NCBI RefSeq assembly: GCF_022965805.1
Contig: NW_027331355.1
Span: 868,001-932,000 of the forward strand
Length of the DNA: 64,000 bases
Direction of reading: 5' to 3'
Origin: Primulina eburnea
Lineage: Eukaryota; Streptophyta; Magnoliopsida; Lamiales; Gesneriaceae
Of the stretch, positions 23,068-34,760 are shown in pieces; position 1 is the stretch's first letter, and each line of letters begins with the position of its first letter. The notes beneath the pieces are model-generated. The model was not told the origin of the DNA. It saw nothing but the letters and a program-made list of their open reading frames with translations, and searched no databases. The position numbers and the translations under genes were made by a program.

Positions 23068-24562
23068 TGATCGAGCAAAACTTGCACTGTGAAATCCTTA
23101 ATAAAAACATGTTTTATATGCTTAAAATTAATCGCAAGTGCACGATGTCAAGTTATAGTATAGTGTACGTGAGTACGAGTATCGTTCCACTGAAGACTGT
23201 ATTTAAAAATTATTATTTTCAGTTATTGAACATTTAGCAACGAAAATTGATTTGATTGTTTTAACACTACTATTTTTGAATAAATATGCAAATAAAAAAA
23301 TTCAATAATTAAATGATGAAAGATAATATCTAAAATGGTTGATTAAAATTCAATGAGAAATGGATTTGTTGGGAATATCGGTTTACCTACCCCTCGTTAA
23401 TTAATTAATTTATTCGATAATGATCATATGCTTCCGACAGGATTTCCTATTCAATTTAACACACTCTCTCGAGCTATGCCAAATTAATTCTACTAAATGA
23501 AGTAATTAAATGTATTTAATTATTTATCAAGAGTGAATCGTATTTCGATCTATGAAATCCCCTAGTTTTCGACCCTTAGGACTATGACTATCGGCGCGTA
23601 TCCAATTTCATATATCTATGCAAATTGTAGATCCACGGATTATACTACTCATTCCTATCACAAGTTATTCTCTCGAACTTGCAATATAAAGACATTGTTA
23701 AAGTTAGCTACGCTCAAACAACACGATAAAACAATAGTATAATCAAGAATAAATCAGAAATCGAGGTGTAAATTAATTATATCAAAGTTTTGGGTAGGAT
23801 CCCTTTAAATCCCAACAAATAATAAAAGTTTAGCTACTCGAGTTCATATAAAAACTAAAAAAAAAACAAAGTTAAAGAAGAGAAACTAGATCAGAAATAC
23901 TAGGCGTGACGAAAATCGCAAAGATGACGCTCGAAAATCTTCAAATCTTCAATCCTGGCGCGAAAAATCTCCAAAGATTTTTGGCGGCTCTGAAATTATG
24001 TCTGAGTCTCCTCCAAAACGTCCAACCTACCTTTCCATATCATCCCCCTTTAGCACATAAGGTAGGGAATCAGCTATGAATTTTTTCCAAAAATAAACGG
24101 CGCTCGGGTGGTAGAATATTACCGCTCGAGCACCACATCTTCTGTAATCTGCTTGGGACGTGCGGCCTCTCGCGCTCGGGCGGTAGAAAGTTACCGCCCA
24201 AGCGGCGAACTTTCTGTAATTCGCCTCTTCGGAAGATCAATCTCGCGCCCGGGCGGTGGAGAACTACCGCCCGAGCGCCATACTTTCTGGACATCATCTA
24301 CGCTTTTCACCTCTCGCGTCGGGGCGGTAGTTTTCTACCGCTCGGGCGCGACCTTCTCTTCTCATTTTCTTCTTCGATTGCATAATTCGCTCCAATTTCG
24401 GTTCTCCGGTCGTTTTACCTGCAAATTTGTCACGCACAAGTAAGAAATGATCAAATGCATATGCCTACTCTAAAACGAACAAAATGTAAATGAAATGGAA
24501 GCATGCACAATGCAAACACACAAAAACTAATGCACTAAAACACGTAAAAACCACACCTATCA
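23068..24562 (-). mobile_element. Solo LTR (1495 bp), TSD GTAGG, with four GC-rich hairpins
   Basis: TGATCGAGCA...CACCTATCA, flanked by GTAGG at 23063-23067 and 24563-24567. The minus-strand start TGATAGGTGTGG is the type seen in Athila/Tat-like gypsy LTRs (inference). It has no coding capacity. Four inverted repeats of about 35 bp occur at 24099-24134, 24171-24204, 24244-24279 and 24315-24350. All are of the form CGCGCTCGGGCGGTAG-n-CTACCGCCCGAGCGC with small variations. Confidence 0.85.
24099..24350. repeat. Cluster of four GC-rich hairpins (CGCTCGGGCGGTA / TACCGCCCGAGCG)
   Basis: Four inverted repeats with 12-15 bp arms and 4-8 base loops, spaced 70-75 bp apart. Arms vary (CTCGGG, CCCGGG, GTCGGG), but pairing is largely kept. 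They stand out as GC islands in AT-rich DNA. Confidence 0.85.
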
Positions 24563-26072
24563 GTAGGAGACTAAATGGCCGTGTGCTTTTGGTTGGGTTT
24601 TTGGTGACCAAGGTTGAGGAAGGGGGAGTTACGGCCTAGGGGTTGAGGAGGCCATGCAAGTGGCTGTTTGGGGCTGTGATGCAGACCCTAGAAAGTCCAA
24701 ATCGTGAACCATAGAGGCTAGTCGAGGTTGTCTAAGGCTAGGTTAGGATCTAAGGCTTGAGAGCTTGTGTAGAACCCAAAATCAGTGCACGTATATCCCA
24801 TACATTTATCTAATTGCTAAAACATTTATTTAAATTTAAAATGAGTTTTAGCCATGCATGATTTATTTAAATGCATTATTTTAAATTATTTATGTTTATG
24901 TGATGAATGTTAAAATGTTTTTCGAGTTTCATGTTTCAGGGGTCGAGGAATAGAGACCGGTGACGAGTTTGACAATTTTTAAATGTGATATTTTAATTTA
25001 AGTTATAGATGGGGCATTCTAACTAATTCTTTTAGTTTTAGTATTTTAAGGCCTAATTTAATTATTTGGTAATTTTATGATTTTTAAAACATTTAAAAGT
25101 TAGTGAGTGTGTATTTATTTTTAATTAAAGGTTTTTACTTTAAGTTAGAAGAGGTTAGTATTTTTAATTAGTGGTTATTTTTATTAAGATGTAATTTGAC
25201 CCTAATTAAAAAAAAAACATACACACGTTACGCGCGCACACACTAAAATTTGCCTAACACACACACACACACACTTCATTATTCAGATTTTTAGATTTTT
25301 GAGAGAGAAAACCCTAGGGTTCTTGAGAGAAAACGACAACCACACCATTCTCTTCAGCATCCCAGCAAATTTTCGTGAGTTTTATTGCAAGATTTTAGTG
25401 TCACAATCGTCTCGGATCAAGCCTCGCACCGTCTCCGCTTCGGTATCACCGTGTCGTGAGTTTTTCACATCAAAGGCACGTATATTCTGTTTTTCCTGCG
25501 TCGATCTTGTCATAGTATTAATTTAATGTGTTTTGTGTGAAAACATGAGTATGTTATGTAGTAGTTTGAGCAGAAAATTTATTGGATGTGTTTTGAAGGA
25601 GTTTTTAGATCTCAAAAATCGTTTTTATTGTTATTTTAAATACTGCGATTTTTCGGTCGCTTTTCTGGAAAATCTTTCAACGTATGAAACGTAGAACATT
25701 TTGATTCCTTTGATTTGACAGTAAATTCTAAATATTTCGATAAAAATGGAGTGAATTATGATGTTTTTCGTGGGACTGCTCAAACTGCGTTTTTCTGAAA
25801 ATATATGCTAGTGACGTGTTCTTGAAGTTTTTTGGTTGCATGCTTCGTTGGGGATTGACGGGTGATCGATTCTGTGTTTAGGTATGTGGTTATTGATGTT
25901 GGGATGGTCATTGACGTTTTGTTTCGCGTCGTTAGGCACATGGGAGATCGAATAGTCGTGAAAAATATTTCGGTGTCAAAATTTGAGTTTATGGGTTTTA
26001 TTGCGTGGCGTGTGGTGCGTCATTTCTTTGGGGACATTTGGGACGTTTTATGGAATCGAGTCAGTGTCATAG

Positions 26073-29000
26073 TGAAACGTCTCGTGTTCTTTTGTTTAAA
26101 ATGTACTAGAAATTATTTTTTTTTTTTTAAAAATTCGGTCCACCCATGAAAATATTTTAATAAAATATTTTGCCCATGATCTAGAACATTCGCTAGCTAG
26201 CATTTTAAAATCAAGTGAATAGACATAAAAATAAAATCATCGCATGAGTTACCAAACCTAAAAAGGCATACTCGTGAAACATATCCTCCTCTCCAAAACC
26301 ACTTTAAAGCATAAATAAATGGTCTTAATAATCTTTTAACGTAAAAACGTAATCAAAATCATGAGTGCGGAAATAGTAGAAGCGCTGGTCCTCGGGTTGT
26401 GTGCACCTTCAGTCCAGTCATCTCATACGTCAAGTCCTCCCTCAACCTCACCTGCATCAATCACACCTAGTGAGTCTAAAGACTCAACACACCAAATCTT
26501 TGTAACAAATAATACATAATAAAACCACATGCAACAGTGAAAAATACTTGTACTTAAAATATCATTTTCATGAAGATGCATAAACTTTAATTAAAACATT
26601 TTCATGATATACATAACATAAATCTTAACTTTTTCCTTTTCCTCAACATGACATGACATAAAACCTTTTTCATGATCATAAACATTTTCCTTTTCCTTTT
26701 CCTTTTTCTTTTCCTTTGTTAAATTCAGATCCTTAATTGTGACTTTCCTCAATCCTCAAAAGTCGATGGTACCATCTACATGAAACCACAGTACTGGGCG
26801 GCGGGGACATCATTGACACAGGATCGTCAACTGAGCCTTGGCCTATCCTCAATCATAACCTCATATCCTCATATCCTCATAGTCACAATTACTTCACTTT
26901 CATCAATGTTTTCATCACTTTATAAAATCATGCTTAAATATCATTTTCCCTTTTGAAACCAGAATGTAACATTTCCTTTAACGTGATCGTTTCCTCATAA
27001 AAATCCATAAACATTTTAAATAGACCTTTTTAGCATATAAAATCCATAAATCCTTTAAATACACATTTCAACATCAAAAACATTTAAAATATGCATATAA
27101 ATCATAAACCTTTTAACATAATGAACCATAACCTTTTTAAATAACATTTGACATAATAAATCGTAAACATTTAAAATCCATGTCATAAAAGTTCATAACA
27201 TTAGAAATAATCATATTAGCATATAAAACAGCATTCAGGACACTGCCATGACCTTTACTAATTTCCCGGTGTAAAAAGACCGTTTTATCCCTGGACGTGA
27301 CATTTTACGTTCCGAATTTTTTCTTGATTTCATGACTCTAACATATCCAAAATAATTATTTAAGCTTACCTGAATTTTTTTCATAATTTTATTTGGCTTA
27401 AAACGTAGACTTTTTCAATTATCTTTTCTTAATTGATTTGACGGTGTTTTAATCCCGAAAATCCCAAACTTTAATATAAAATTCCTAAATTCAAAATTTA
27501 GTCTTTTATATTATTTTAACTTCTATTAACCCCGACTCGACCCCCGTGAACCATTTTTCAATTTTTATTTCATTAGAAACCCTCTTTTGACACTTAAATT
27601 TCAACCCCGAGCCAACTTTCGATTTTTACGAGTTACCCCCGAACCATGTTGGTCCAAAACTTTACCAACATCTTAAATTTCCCTACTGGACCCTTAAACC
27701 CCTAAGGACCCCATCCAAAACCCAAAAACGAGCTCCAACTCCCAACCCCAAAACTGGCCGAGAGTTTCACATGGAGTGGACTCCACGTTTGTGACCGCAT
27801 GGACCCAGCCGACACCCTAACACCCAAACCATCCTCTCAAGTATTTACCTAGGACCCCAAGGAGTCACCTTAACCCAGCCCGAGCCCCTCAACCCATGCG
27901 CGGCTGCTGTCAAAAAGCGCCCATGCGCTGCCCTCACGGGTTGGAGTCCTAGCTTGCTAGGACTCCTTCCCAGCCTTGGTGGTTGAGTCCTAGCATGGCT
28001 AGGACTCCTTCCCTGACCCCTCACATGACCGAAGACTCCACTGGTCCCAGCCGTGCTCCGATCAGAACTCAAACCGAGCCCCTCACGTACACACGCCCGC
28101 GGGTGGTTCCAGCTTGCGTGATTCGCGTGTGCAGCATTTTGAGTGTGTTTAGGACTATTTTAATTCGTGTAAAACCTCTCTTGATCAAGTCCTAACATCA
28201 TGGCAGCCCCTAAAAACGTTCAAGGCATGAATTGGTACATAAAAATCATTCGTTCATAGCATGTACATAAGATATCCGAAAATTCTAACAAAAACTTCAA
28301 GTTCTTCATGCATACGTTAATTAAATCGATACTATGATGTAATGGATGAGAAAAGGAATATATAGGCGTGCCTTTGCGTCGTAAATGCACGAAATACCGA
28401 TGGCAACGAAGAACGGAGAGACACCTTGGCTTTGTTCTTGCTTGCCCTTCGAAAAAAACCTTCCTAGATGGCTTTGTTTAAGTGCTGTCGTGTGTGTGTG
28501 GTGTTGTGAGGAGAGTTTCTGAATTTTTGAAACAATGCGGCCGTGAGTTGTGATGCTAGAATAGGGTTTGCAATTATTTTACTCTTTAAATACTAATTAA
28601 TCCCTAATCTAGACTTTAGGCCTAATAAGCCATTAAATTAGGTCCATTAGTCTATTTAGGATTAATTAAAATAACAACAAAGTTTTCTTTAATTAAAAAT
28701 GTGAATTTAATAGCCGGGTTGGTTAAAAGCTCGTATTTTAGTTGAAAAATCAATACCGCTAAAATTTACATCCCGGCGTATAAAATCACCTCAAAACCCT
28801 ATATTTTCAAAAATAAGAAAAAGCATCACCCATATTTTAAATAATTAAAAATAATTATTTATTAAAAACAAATTTCTATTTTTCAGCCCTCGGTCTCCGT
28901 TTCTCGATCGCAACTCGAATATCCTTAAAATACATTTTAATGCAACAATGTAGACAAATATATTTTAAACATATCAATATGCTCAACAATATTAATTAAT

Positions 29001-29090
29001 GCAATTAAAACAATTAATTGAAATGCACAAAGAATTTAATAATTGCATGCATGTGGTTCGCGTGGACATTTAAATTTTCGGGGCGTTACA
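26073..29090 (-). mobile_element. Solo LTR (3018 bp), TSD CATAG
   Basis: TGAAACGTCT...GGGGCGTTACA, with CATAG at 26068-26072 and 29091-29095. Read on the minus strand it begins TGTAACGCCCCGAAAAT, like the TGTAACGTCCCGAAAAT start of the 22121 family, so it is an antisense member. Landmarks are the GAGTCTAAAGACTC palindrome at 26472-26485, GGACACTGCCATGACC (about 27238) and the CTCCGTTTCTCGATCGCAAC block (about 28892). No PBS or pol. Pyrimidine-rich CTTTTCC runs lie near 26640-26715. Confidence 0.87.
26472..26485. promoter_or_regulatory. Conserved LTR palindrome (copy 3, minus LTR)
   Basis: GAGTCTAAAGACTC within CACACCTAGTGAGTCTAAAG, as in the other minus copies. Confidence 0.6.
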
Positions 29091-29185
29091 CATAGTGTCT
29101 AGGATGAGTCTCGATGGATTGGTTCACGAATCGTATTTTTTTGGTTAAGGGTATTAAGAGGCAAATCGCGAGTTCAGTGCACTCG

Positions 29186-29219
29186 GTGCCCGAGCGGTAA
29201 TTTCTTACCGCCCGAGCGC
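29186..29219. repeat. GC-rich hairpin in the 24768 LTR
   Basis: GTGCCCGAGCGGTAA-tttc-TTACCGCCCGAGCGC, with near-perfect arms. Same motif as the cluster at 24099-24350, although the host LTRs differ. Confidence 0.8.
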
Positions 29220-29404
29220 AATCATTCTGTCCGAGAGTAGAGTTTCAGAAAACTCGGCGCCCGATGTAATGCTCGAGATTTTGACTCTGTTAATCTGGAA
29301 TTATTGATTTTGTATTGATATGATTATAGCCGGGCCATTCCGAGACCAGATTAGACAAAGTATAGGAATTAAAAAGAAAAAAAGAAGAGTTGGGCCGAAA
29401 GTTG

Positions 29405-29504
29405 TGCGCTCGGGCGGAAGTCTTTGATCGCCCGAGTGCGCTTGTAAAAAATTCAAGGGCCGAGAGTTTCGTGCCCGGGCGGAACTTTATGTCCGCCCGA
29501 GCGC
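29405..29504. repeat. Two GC-rich hairpins upstream of an LTR TATA box
   Basis: GCGCTCGGGCGGAAG...CGCCCGAGTGCGC (29405-29441) and GTGCCCGGGCGGA...TCCGCCCGAGCGC (29471-29504). Each is preceded by a GGGCCGARAGTT box. They lie 50-150 bp upstream of the TATATATA at 29553. Confidence 0.8.
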
Positions 29505-29552
29505 GAGACGTGTTGAACAAAGAATAAGCCATTTGCCCCTCACCATGCAAGA

Positions 29553-29561
29553 TATATATAT
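29553..29561 (+). promoter_or_regulatory. TATA box of the 29265 LTR
   Basis: TATATATAT after GCCCCTCACCATGCAAGA. The same arrangement occurs in the 55287 copy (55757-55765), and a TATAAAAA takes its place in the 49458 copy (50166-50173). Confidence 0.6.
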
Positions 29562-30126
29562 GAGGTAATACATTCCTTCATTCAGAATTTTAGGAGGAAG
29601 AACCGAGAGCTTAGGATCTTTAAAGTTCATGTAAAAGAATTCTACTCAAGCAAGAATCTAGCAGTCCAATTTTCGATCCGAGCTTATATTTGTGCTTCTC
29701 TTGTTACAAGCTATCAAAGGAAGTAAGTATTGCTACATTTCAGCATGTTTTGAAGTTGAGATGTTGAGAGAAATCAGATTTTGATTTCTATTATGTGTTC
29801 TTGATATGTTGAGATATGTAGAATTGAAACCGGATCGAAGAAATGTTACCGTATGCGATTATTACGATTTTCCAGCATATATGTGTATGAGATTATGTAG
29901 ATTTCAGCATGGTAGATTGTGTTATGATGAGAATTATGAGTTATTGTTATTGATTATTGATGTTTGAGTTGACCGGTATCGCGAGATTACGCCGTTATGC
30001 CGTTGAAATGTAGATTGAATATTGATACGTACATGTATTGGTTGAGTTATTGATTGATATTGTGCTATTCGACATTGCCATTTCAGATTTATATCGACAA
30101 GCTTCGACGTCAAGACTTTTCAAGAT

Positions 30127-30195
30127 GCCTTGGTGGTGAAATGGTAGACACGCGAGACTCAAAATCTCGTGCTAAAGAGCGTGGAGGTTCGAGTC
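30127..30195 (+). pseudogene. trnL-CAA: Truncated plastid-type trnL-CAA copy
   Basis: Sixty-nine bases match the plastid tRNA-Leu(CAA) gene from its 5' end (GCCTTGGTGGTGAAATGG) through the D-arm, the anticodon stem-loop with CAA (ACTCAAAATCT), the long variable arm (GCTAAAGAGCGTGGA) and into the T-loop (GGTTCGAGTC). By memory of the plastid gene there is one substitution near base 7, and the 3' part of the T-arm and acceptor strand is missing. It therefore cannot fold into a full tRNA. It lies in an LTR, and the related copy at about 56265-56330 lacks it, so it was gained after the family diverged. Confidence 0.85.
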
Positions 30196-30445
30196 GACAT
30201 CGACAAAGATTGAACACCGAAAGGTATAATTCAATGTTGATTCGGGAAGACACAACTCAAATTAGATTCTACTTGAGTTTCCCAAAATCACATACTAGAT
30301 TGTTTATAATTTGATATGGTTATGCCTTGTTTATAGAGTTATAGCAATGCACATGAGATAGGTGAGTCGTTGGCAGATATGCCAAGATACCAGTTGTTCG
30401 GTGATATCCGTACGTAGGAGAAGATCAACTCCTATTGTAGATATT

Positions 30446-31400
30446 TGAAAGGATCGGTTAAACTAATAAAGAGTGTTTAGAAGGGGGTTGAATAAACACT
30501 TCTCGAATTTAAGTATTCTTCGACTATATGAGTTCAGTTATGTTACAAACTGAAACTAAATATCCCGTCGGTCAATGACAAATCAGTTAAACTGAACAAA
30601 AAATTTGCGGAAAATGAACTGACTGAAAGATAGAGTATCTAACTGAAAATAATGACTGAAGTAAAGATAACACAATATGTTTCTGGATGTTCGGAGACTT
30701 GAATAACTCCTATGTCACCCTTTCTATCACGAAGATAGGATATCCACTAAAAGACTTTGATCAAATACAAGATACTGCACTGACCCACTTCAGTTTGGAC
30801 TTATCACTTTGCCACAACTGAAACTCTTAGTATATAACACTTTTACAAATGGTAACTGATGTTAGCACAACTTAGAAAATTTATCAAAGATTACAAAGTG
30901 CTATTTAAGCTCGAGAATGTAGCCTTGAATGCTACTGATAAAACTAGTAAGCGAGAGCTTTTGGCTTCTGAGTATGAGTAGATATTTTAGCAGCGTAAAA
31001 GCAAGTAGAATGAGATAGCTAAGATCAGTTGTTGTTTCTTCGGCTGCTATCTTTGATTATTTATAGGCTTCTCTCTCAACGGTAACATTAAAGGATATTT
31101 GAATATTCTAACCATTGATTGCCACGTCGATATACTCTGACAGTCGTACACTGCTTTTCTGAAATGCGGCGTTTCACTACCAGTTGCAGGTAGTTGTACT
31201 ATTTGTCGGTTGTCGCTTTCAACTGATGACGTGCACAGCTGAGAGATCAGCTGGTAAAGAATCAGTTGGCGAGAATGAACTTCAGTTGTATCGATCAGTT
31301 AACTGAATTCAGCTGATGACGTGTTCAGTTGGCAATCAGTTCAGTTGCTTAGTTCAGTTGGTTCAACTTTTGTCAAAACACCGGAATTAAGTTTCCAACA
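30446..31400 (-). repeat. Left LTR (3' LTR) of the copia element
   Basis: 955 bp, TG...CA. It is rich in CAGTT/AACTG words (for example ATCAGTTGGCGAGAATGAAC near the right side), which may bind host factors (inference). Confidence 0.92.
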
Positions 31401-31413
31401 ATTTCCCCCTTTA
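31401..31413 (-). other. Polypurine tract of the copia element
   Basis: Plus-strand ATTTCCCCCTTT reads AAAGGGGGAAAT on the minus strand, directly before the 3' LTR. It is the usual primer site for plus-strand DNA synthesis. Confidence 0.85.
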
Positions 31414-31520
31414 TGGTGTTTGACAAAACTAGAGTAAAATATAACTGAATAACTGAATTCATAGTAGATAAAATAAGATGTAGATTCAACTGAACTCATA
31501 TTCTTCACAAATACAAGAAT

Positions 31521-34187
31521 TTAAGATTTCTTATGCTGTTCTAAAATCTCTTTAAGCTCTTCCCCCTTTTTGTCAAACTGCTCCATCTTAAAAGATAATT
31601 TCTGAACGTCAGTAGCTAGGATCCGGACAGAGGTGGAAATGTTTTCAATAGCAGAGGTCATTGAGACTTGCAGCAAATCTATCTTCCTGGAAACTAGTGT
31701 CTCTACACTGTCAACTCGTTTGTTAATAGAATCTTGAGTTGCAGTGAGGCTCAACGCTATCCCCTTATTCTTCTGAATTTATTCAACTGCAAATGAGAGA
31801 GAGGTAACAGCAGTTTGGATAGCTTTTAGCTTTTCAGAATTGAACTGTTGAGAGTCTTCCAATTTTAGAGTGTGAGACAGTTGCGTTTTCTGAATTTTGG
31901 AGATGGCTGAGAGCATCTGATTCATACTATGCTGCATGTTCTGAATTTCTTCGAGAACTAGATCAAAATCTGAAGAGGATGGAAGAGGAGACTGAAGAGA
32001 GGTTCCTGGTTTCTCTGTAGTTTGATCAAAAACAATCAACTCACGATCAGTTTCTATTGTTTCAGCAACAGTCTGAGCTGACGTGATTACAGCAACTTCT
32101 TCTGGAATTGGAGGTGGAGAAGGTGGATTCTGATCAGCAGATGAGCTTTCTTGATGAATAACAGAGTCTGATGAAATCAAAACTGGTGCCTCTAACGGAT
32201 GATCTTGAGAATCAATCAGCACATCAGTTGAAATGGTTTGGTCAGCAGATGAAACTTGCTGAACTAGTGCTTCTGAAGAAATAAGAGCCTCTAGATTGTT
32301 TTGATCAACGGGATGATCAACTTTATCAGAAGTAGGTTCCCTCAATTGAGATTCTTGTACCACTGCTTGAATAATTTCCTCAATGTTTGCAAAGGATAAA
32401 TCGGCTTCAGTGTACATTTGATGTTCAGCAGGTGGTGATTGAGGCAAATCCTGAACTGGCTCTTCAGTTGGAACAAAAACCTGTTCTGAGGATGGTTTTT
32501 GCTGCTCAGAAGACGGTTCTTCAAGTATTTCCTCTTCATCATCGTCTGACTCTCCTTGATGAAGAACCAACTCTTGATCTATTTCCCAAAATTTTATCTG
32601 AGATAGTAACCCAACCAGATCAGTGTCTAGCTGAGTAATTACTGCTTGATCAGCGTATGCAGTAGGATTTGTGGGTAGGTAGTTGGTCTTCAATTTGGCA
32701 ATAATTTGAGCCAACTTCTTGGCTCTCACCTGATCAAACAAATAATTTTTTATTTCCATATCCTGAGCAACTGTAGCAGCTTTCACCGTTCTTAGAACAA
32801 AATCTTCCAGTTTGATAAAATTGTTCAGCTGTGATTTCTTCTTCAGTTGCTTTGCAAAAATTTGAGTGCGATAAGCTGTCCAAGCATCGTATAGTTGAAG
32901 TTTTGATTCTGCAAAATTGTTAACCCTATCCCAGACAAGGTCAATGTGAGTTTGAATAGGGTTGGATGGTCTGGGCTCTTCAATCAACTTGCCCTTTCCT
33001 TTATCAGTACTCAGAATGTGTGGAATTTCCAGTCCAGTGCGAGTATCATCCACCCGTTCTATAATAGTGATGCCTTTGGGTCGGGCATGTGCCACACCAG
33101 TAGGAAGATTGATGTGAATTAGCGGAGCTTTGGTTTTAACTGATTTCTTCTTTGCACCAGCTGAGACATCTGGTGGAATGACTGATAGAGGAAGTGCTTC
33201 AATAGGTTGCTGAGCAGTTGAGGACGCTATCTTCTCAGAGGTGATGGATTACTCGGAAGTCGTTGGTTTAACCCGTTGGGTTCTTGGTCTCTTGGCGATC
33301 TTTGGGGATGGAGTTGTCTCTGTATCGGACGCACCCAAAATGAGTTTCCTCTTTGCTACCTTCAGTTGAGCCAATGTCTTGGCCTTTTTCACTGATTTTG
33401 GGGCAGCTTGATGAGTCCCAATCTCCTGTTTGATCTTGGTAAACTGAGCAGGAGAAATGTCCAATTTGGTCTTAAGTGGCAGAGTATTCTTCGCATTGAA
33501 GACTTTGAATTTTGATGATCTTTCTGAATCATCAGCCACTAACCCCTTTATTTTCAGCAGATAGCACAGTTGCACTGCGAAGCCCTTGGACTATTTGGAA
33601 GACAGAAACATATTCTTCAAAATATTGAATGTAAGATGCTTCCAGTTGAATTTGCGCTCAGCCATAATGATTGAAATAGCTTGAAATTTCTCCAACGTGA
33701 GTGCAGCAAAAGATCCAGCCTTCGCTAAAATCCCTTTGGCGACTACATCAGCAAGTAACTGAACATCATGCTTCAGCTCCTTCTTTGGATCGGAAACTTT
33801 GATTTTCCGTCCCTCAACAGAAAGTGAGGTTTGCATTTCTTCAATATCAGAAGCTTTAATATCCGAGAGGTGTGCCAATCCATCAAAAGGTAAAGAAAAT
33901 ATTTATCCAAAGGAATCTTCAGTGATGGTCAGCAACTGACCATTGATAGTAGCAGTGATGTTTCCATCAGAATCGATCAAACCACTAGAGTAGAATTCTT
34001 GAAGCTCTTTGGAGTAGATCTCTTGAGATGATTTTCCCAAGAATGTCCTTAATCCAGCAGTTTCAAGTTTTTGTAAAACTTTCTTGACATCATCATCACC
34101 GAAGGATAGAATTGATCCAAAATTGATAGCTATTGCATTTAGCATATAAGCGGGAGTTTGAATCGCCATTTGGAACTGAATGATTTC
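31521..34187 (-). pseudogene. Extra ORF downstream of pol in the copia element (env-position ORF), four nonsense codons
   Basis: One minus-strand frame runs from ATG at 34169 (MAIQTPAYML) to 31521, about 880 codons. It is broken only by stops at about 33900, 33588, 33246 and 31776; no frameshift was seen. The N-terminal third is a compact domain with LETAGLRTFLGKSS, QLLTITEDSFG and LEKFQAISIIMAERKFNWKH. The middle is rich in Gln, Ser, Glu and Pro with repeated SADQ, and the C-terminus is predicted coiled coil (MSLTATQDSINKRVDSVETL onward). I recall similar proteins being mis-annotated as host genes in Gesneriaceae genomes (moderate certainty). No signal peptide or clear membrane segment is seen, so 'env' describes position, not function. 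A pyrimidine tract ending CCAG (34188) just before the ATG looks like a 3' splice site. Confidence 0.75.
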
Positions 34188-34200
34188 CTGGAAAAAAAAT
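34188..34200 (-). promoter_or_regulatory. Probable 3' splice site before the extra ORF
   Basis: Minus strand: TTCTATTTTTTTTCCAG followed by GAAATC, 18 bases before the ATG at 34169. A spliced subgenomic RNA would place this ATG first. Inference from sequence only. Confidence 0.4.
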
Positions 34201-34686
34201 AGAAGGATCAAATTTGTTTTTGCGCTCAGGAGTTTGTAGATGAAAAGAAAACTGAAATGGAGCGGGGAATAGTACATATTTACGTGATGATTCAAATTCT
34301 GGACACGTGTTAGTCCATAGAAATTTTGAATGGCAATGTGTGTACGTGTGCTATAAGCGTGTAAACAATTTAAATGGTTAATATGTGTCCACGTTTTAAA
34401 ATGAGATTCATCATGAGATATCAGTCAGTCACGTCACTAGATTTGGAATATAATATGATTAATTAGTTAACTTATATGAGAAGATTAGTGAAATATTCAA
34501 CTGAACGATCAGTTGTAACACTGTGTCCTTCTGAGAATTTACTAACAACTGTCTTCTCAGTTAACCTCTTAAAACCATTATTCCCCCTTAATTGGTGCAT
34601 AAAATAATTAAAGCGAATAAATAAATATCAGAGATATTATTTGTTGCTGAAACGTTGACGACCCTTCAGCTTCCTTGATAGTATGC

Positions 34687-34694
34687 TATAAATA
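34687..34694 (+). promoter_or_regulatory. TATA box for the plus-strand ORF in the copia element
   Basis: TATAAATA, 67 bp upstream of the ATG at 34761. This leaves room for a start about 30 bp downstream and a short leader rich in GAAAGAGAAAA and ACACAAAAAA. Confidence 0.55.
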
Positions 34695-34760
34695 GAAAAT
34701 AACATTGTTAGTTTCAGTCATATTGGTGAAAGAAAGAGAAAATATACAAGACACAAAAAA

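Noticed and set aside
24099..24350. CRISPR-like array (regular spacing of about 72 bp)
   Set aside because: Plant nuclear LTR; units are inverted repeats with variable arms, and the intervening sequence is LTR body.
27845..28195. Frames of 75 and 70 aa around a repeated GGAGTCCTAGC(T/A)TG(C/G)CTAG word
   Set aside because: They lie in the 26073-29090 solo LTR. The short repeat explains their composition.
30127..30195. Functional tRNA-Leu gene
   Set aside because: The 3' half of the T-arm and the acceptor strand are missing, and the sequence is of plastid type in a nuclear LTR.
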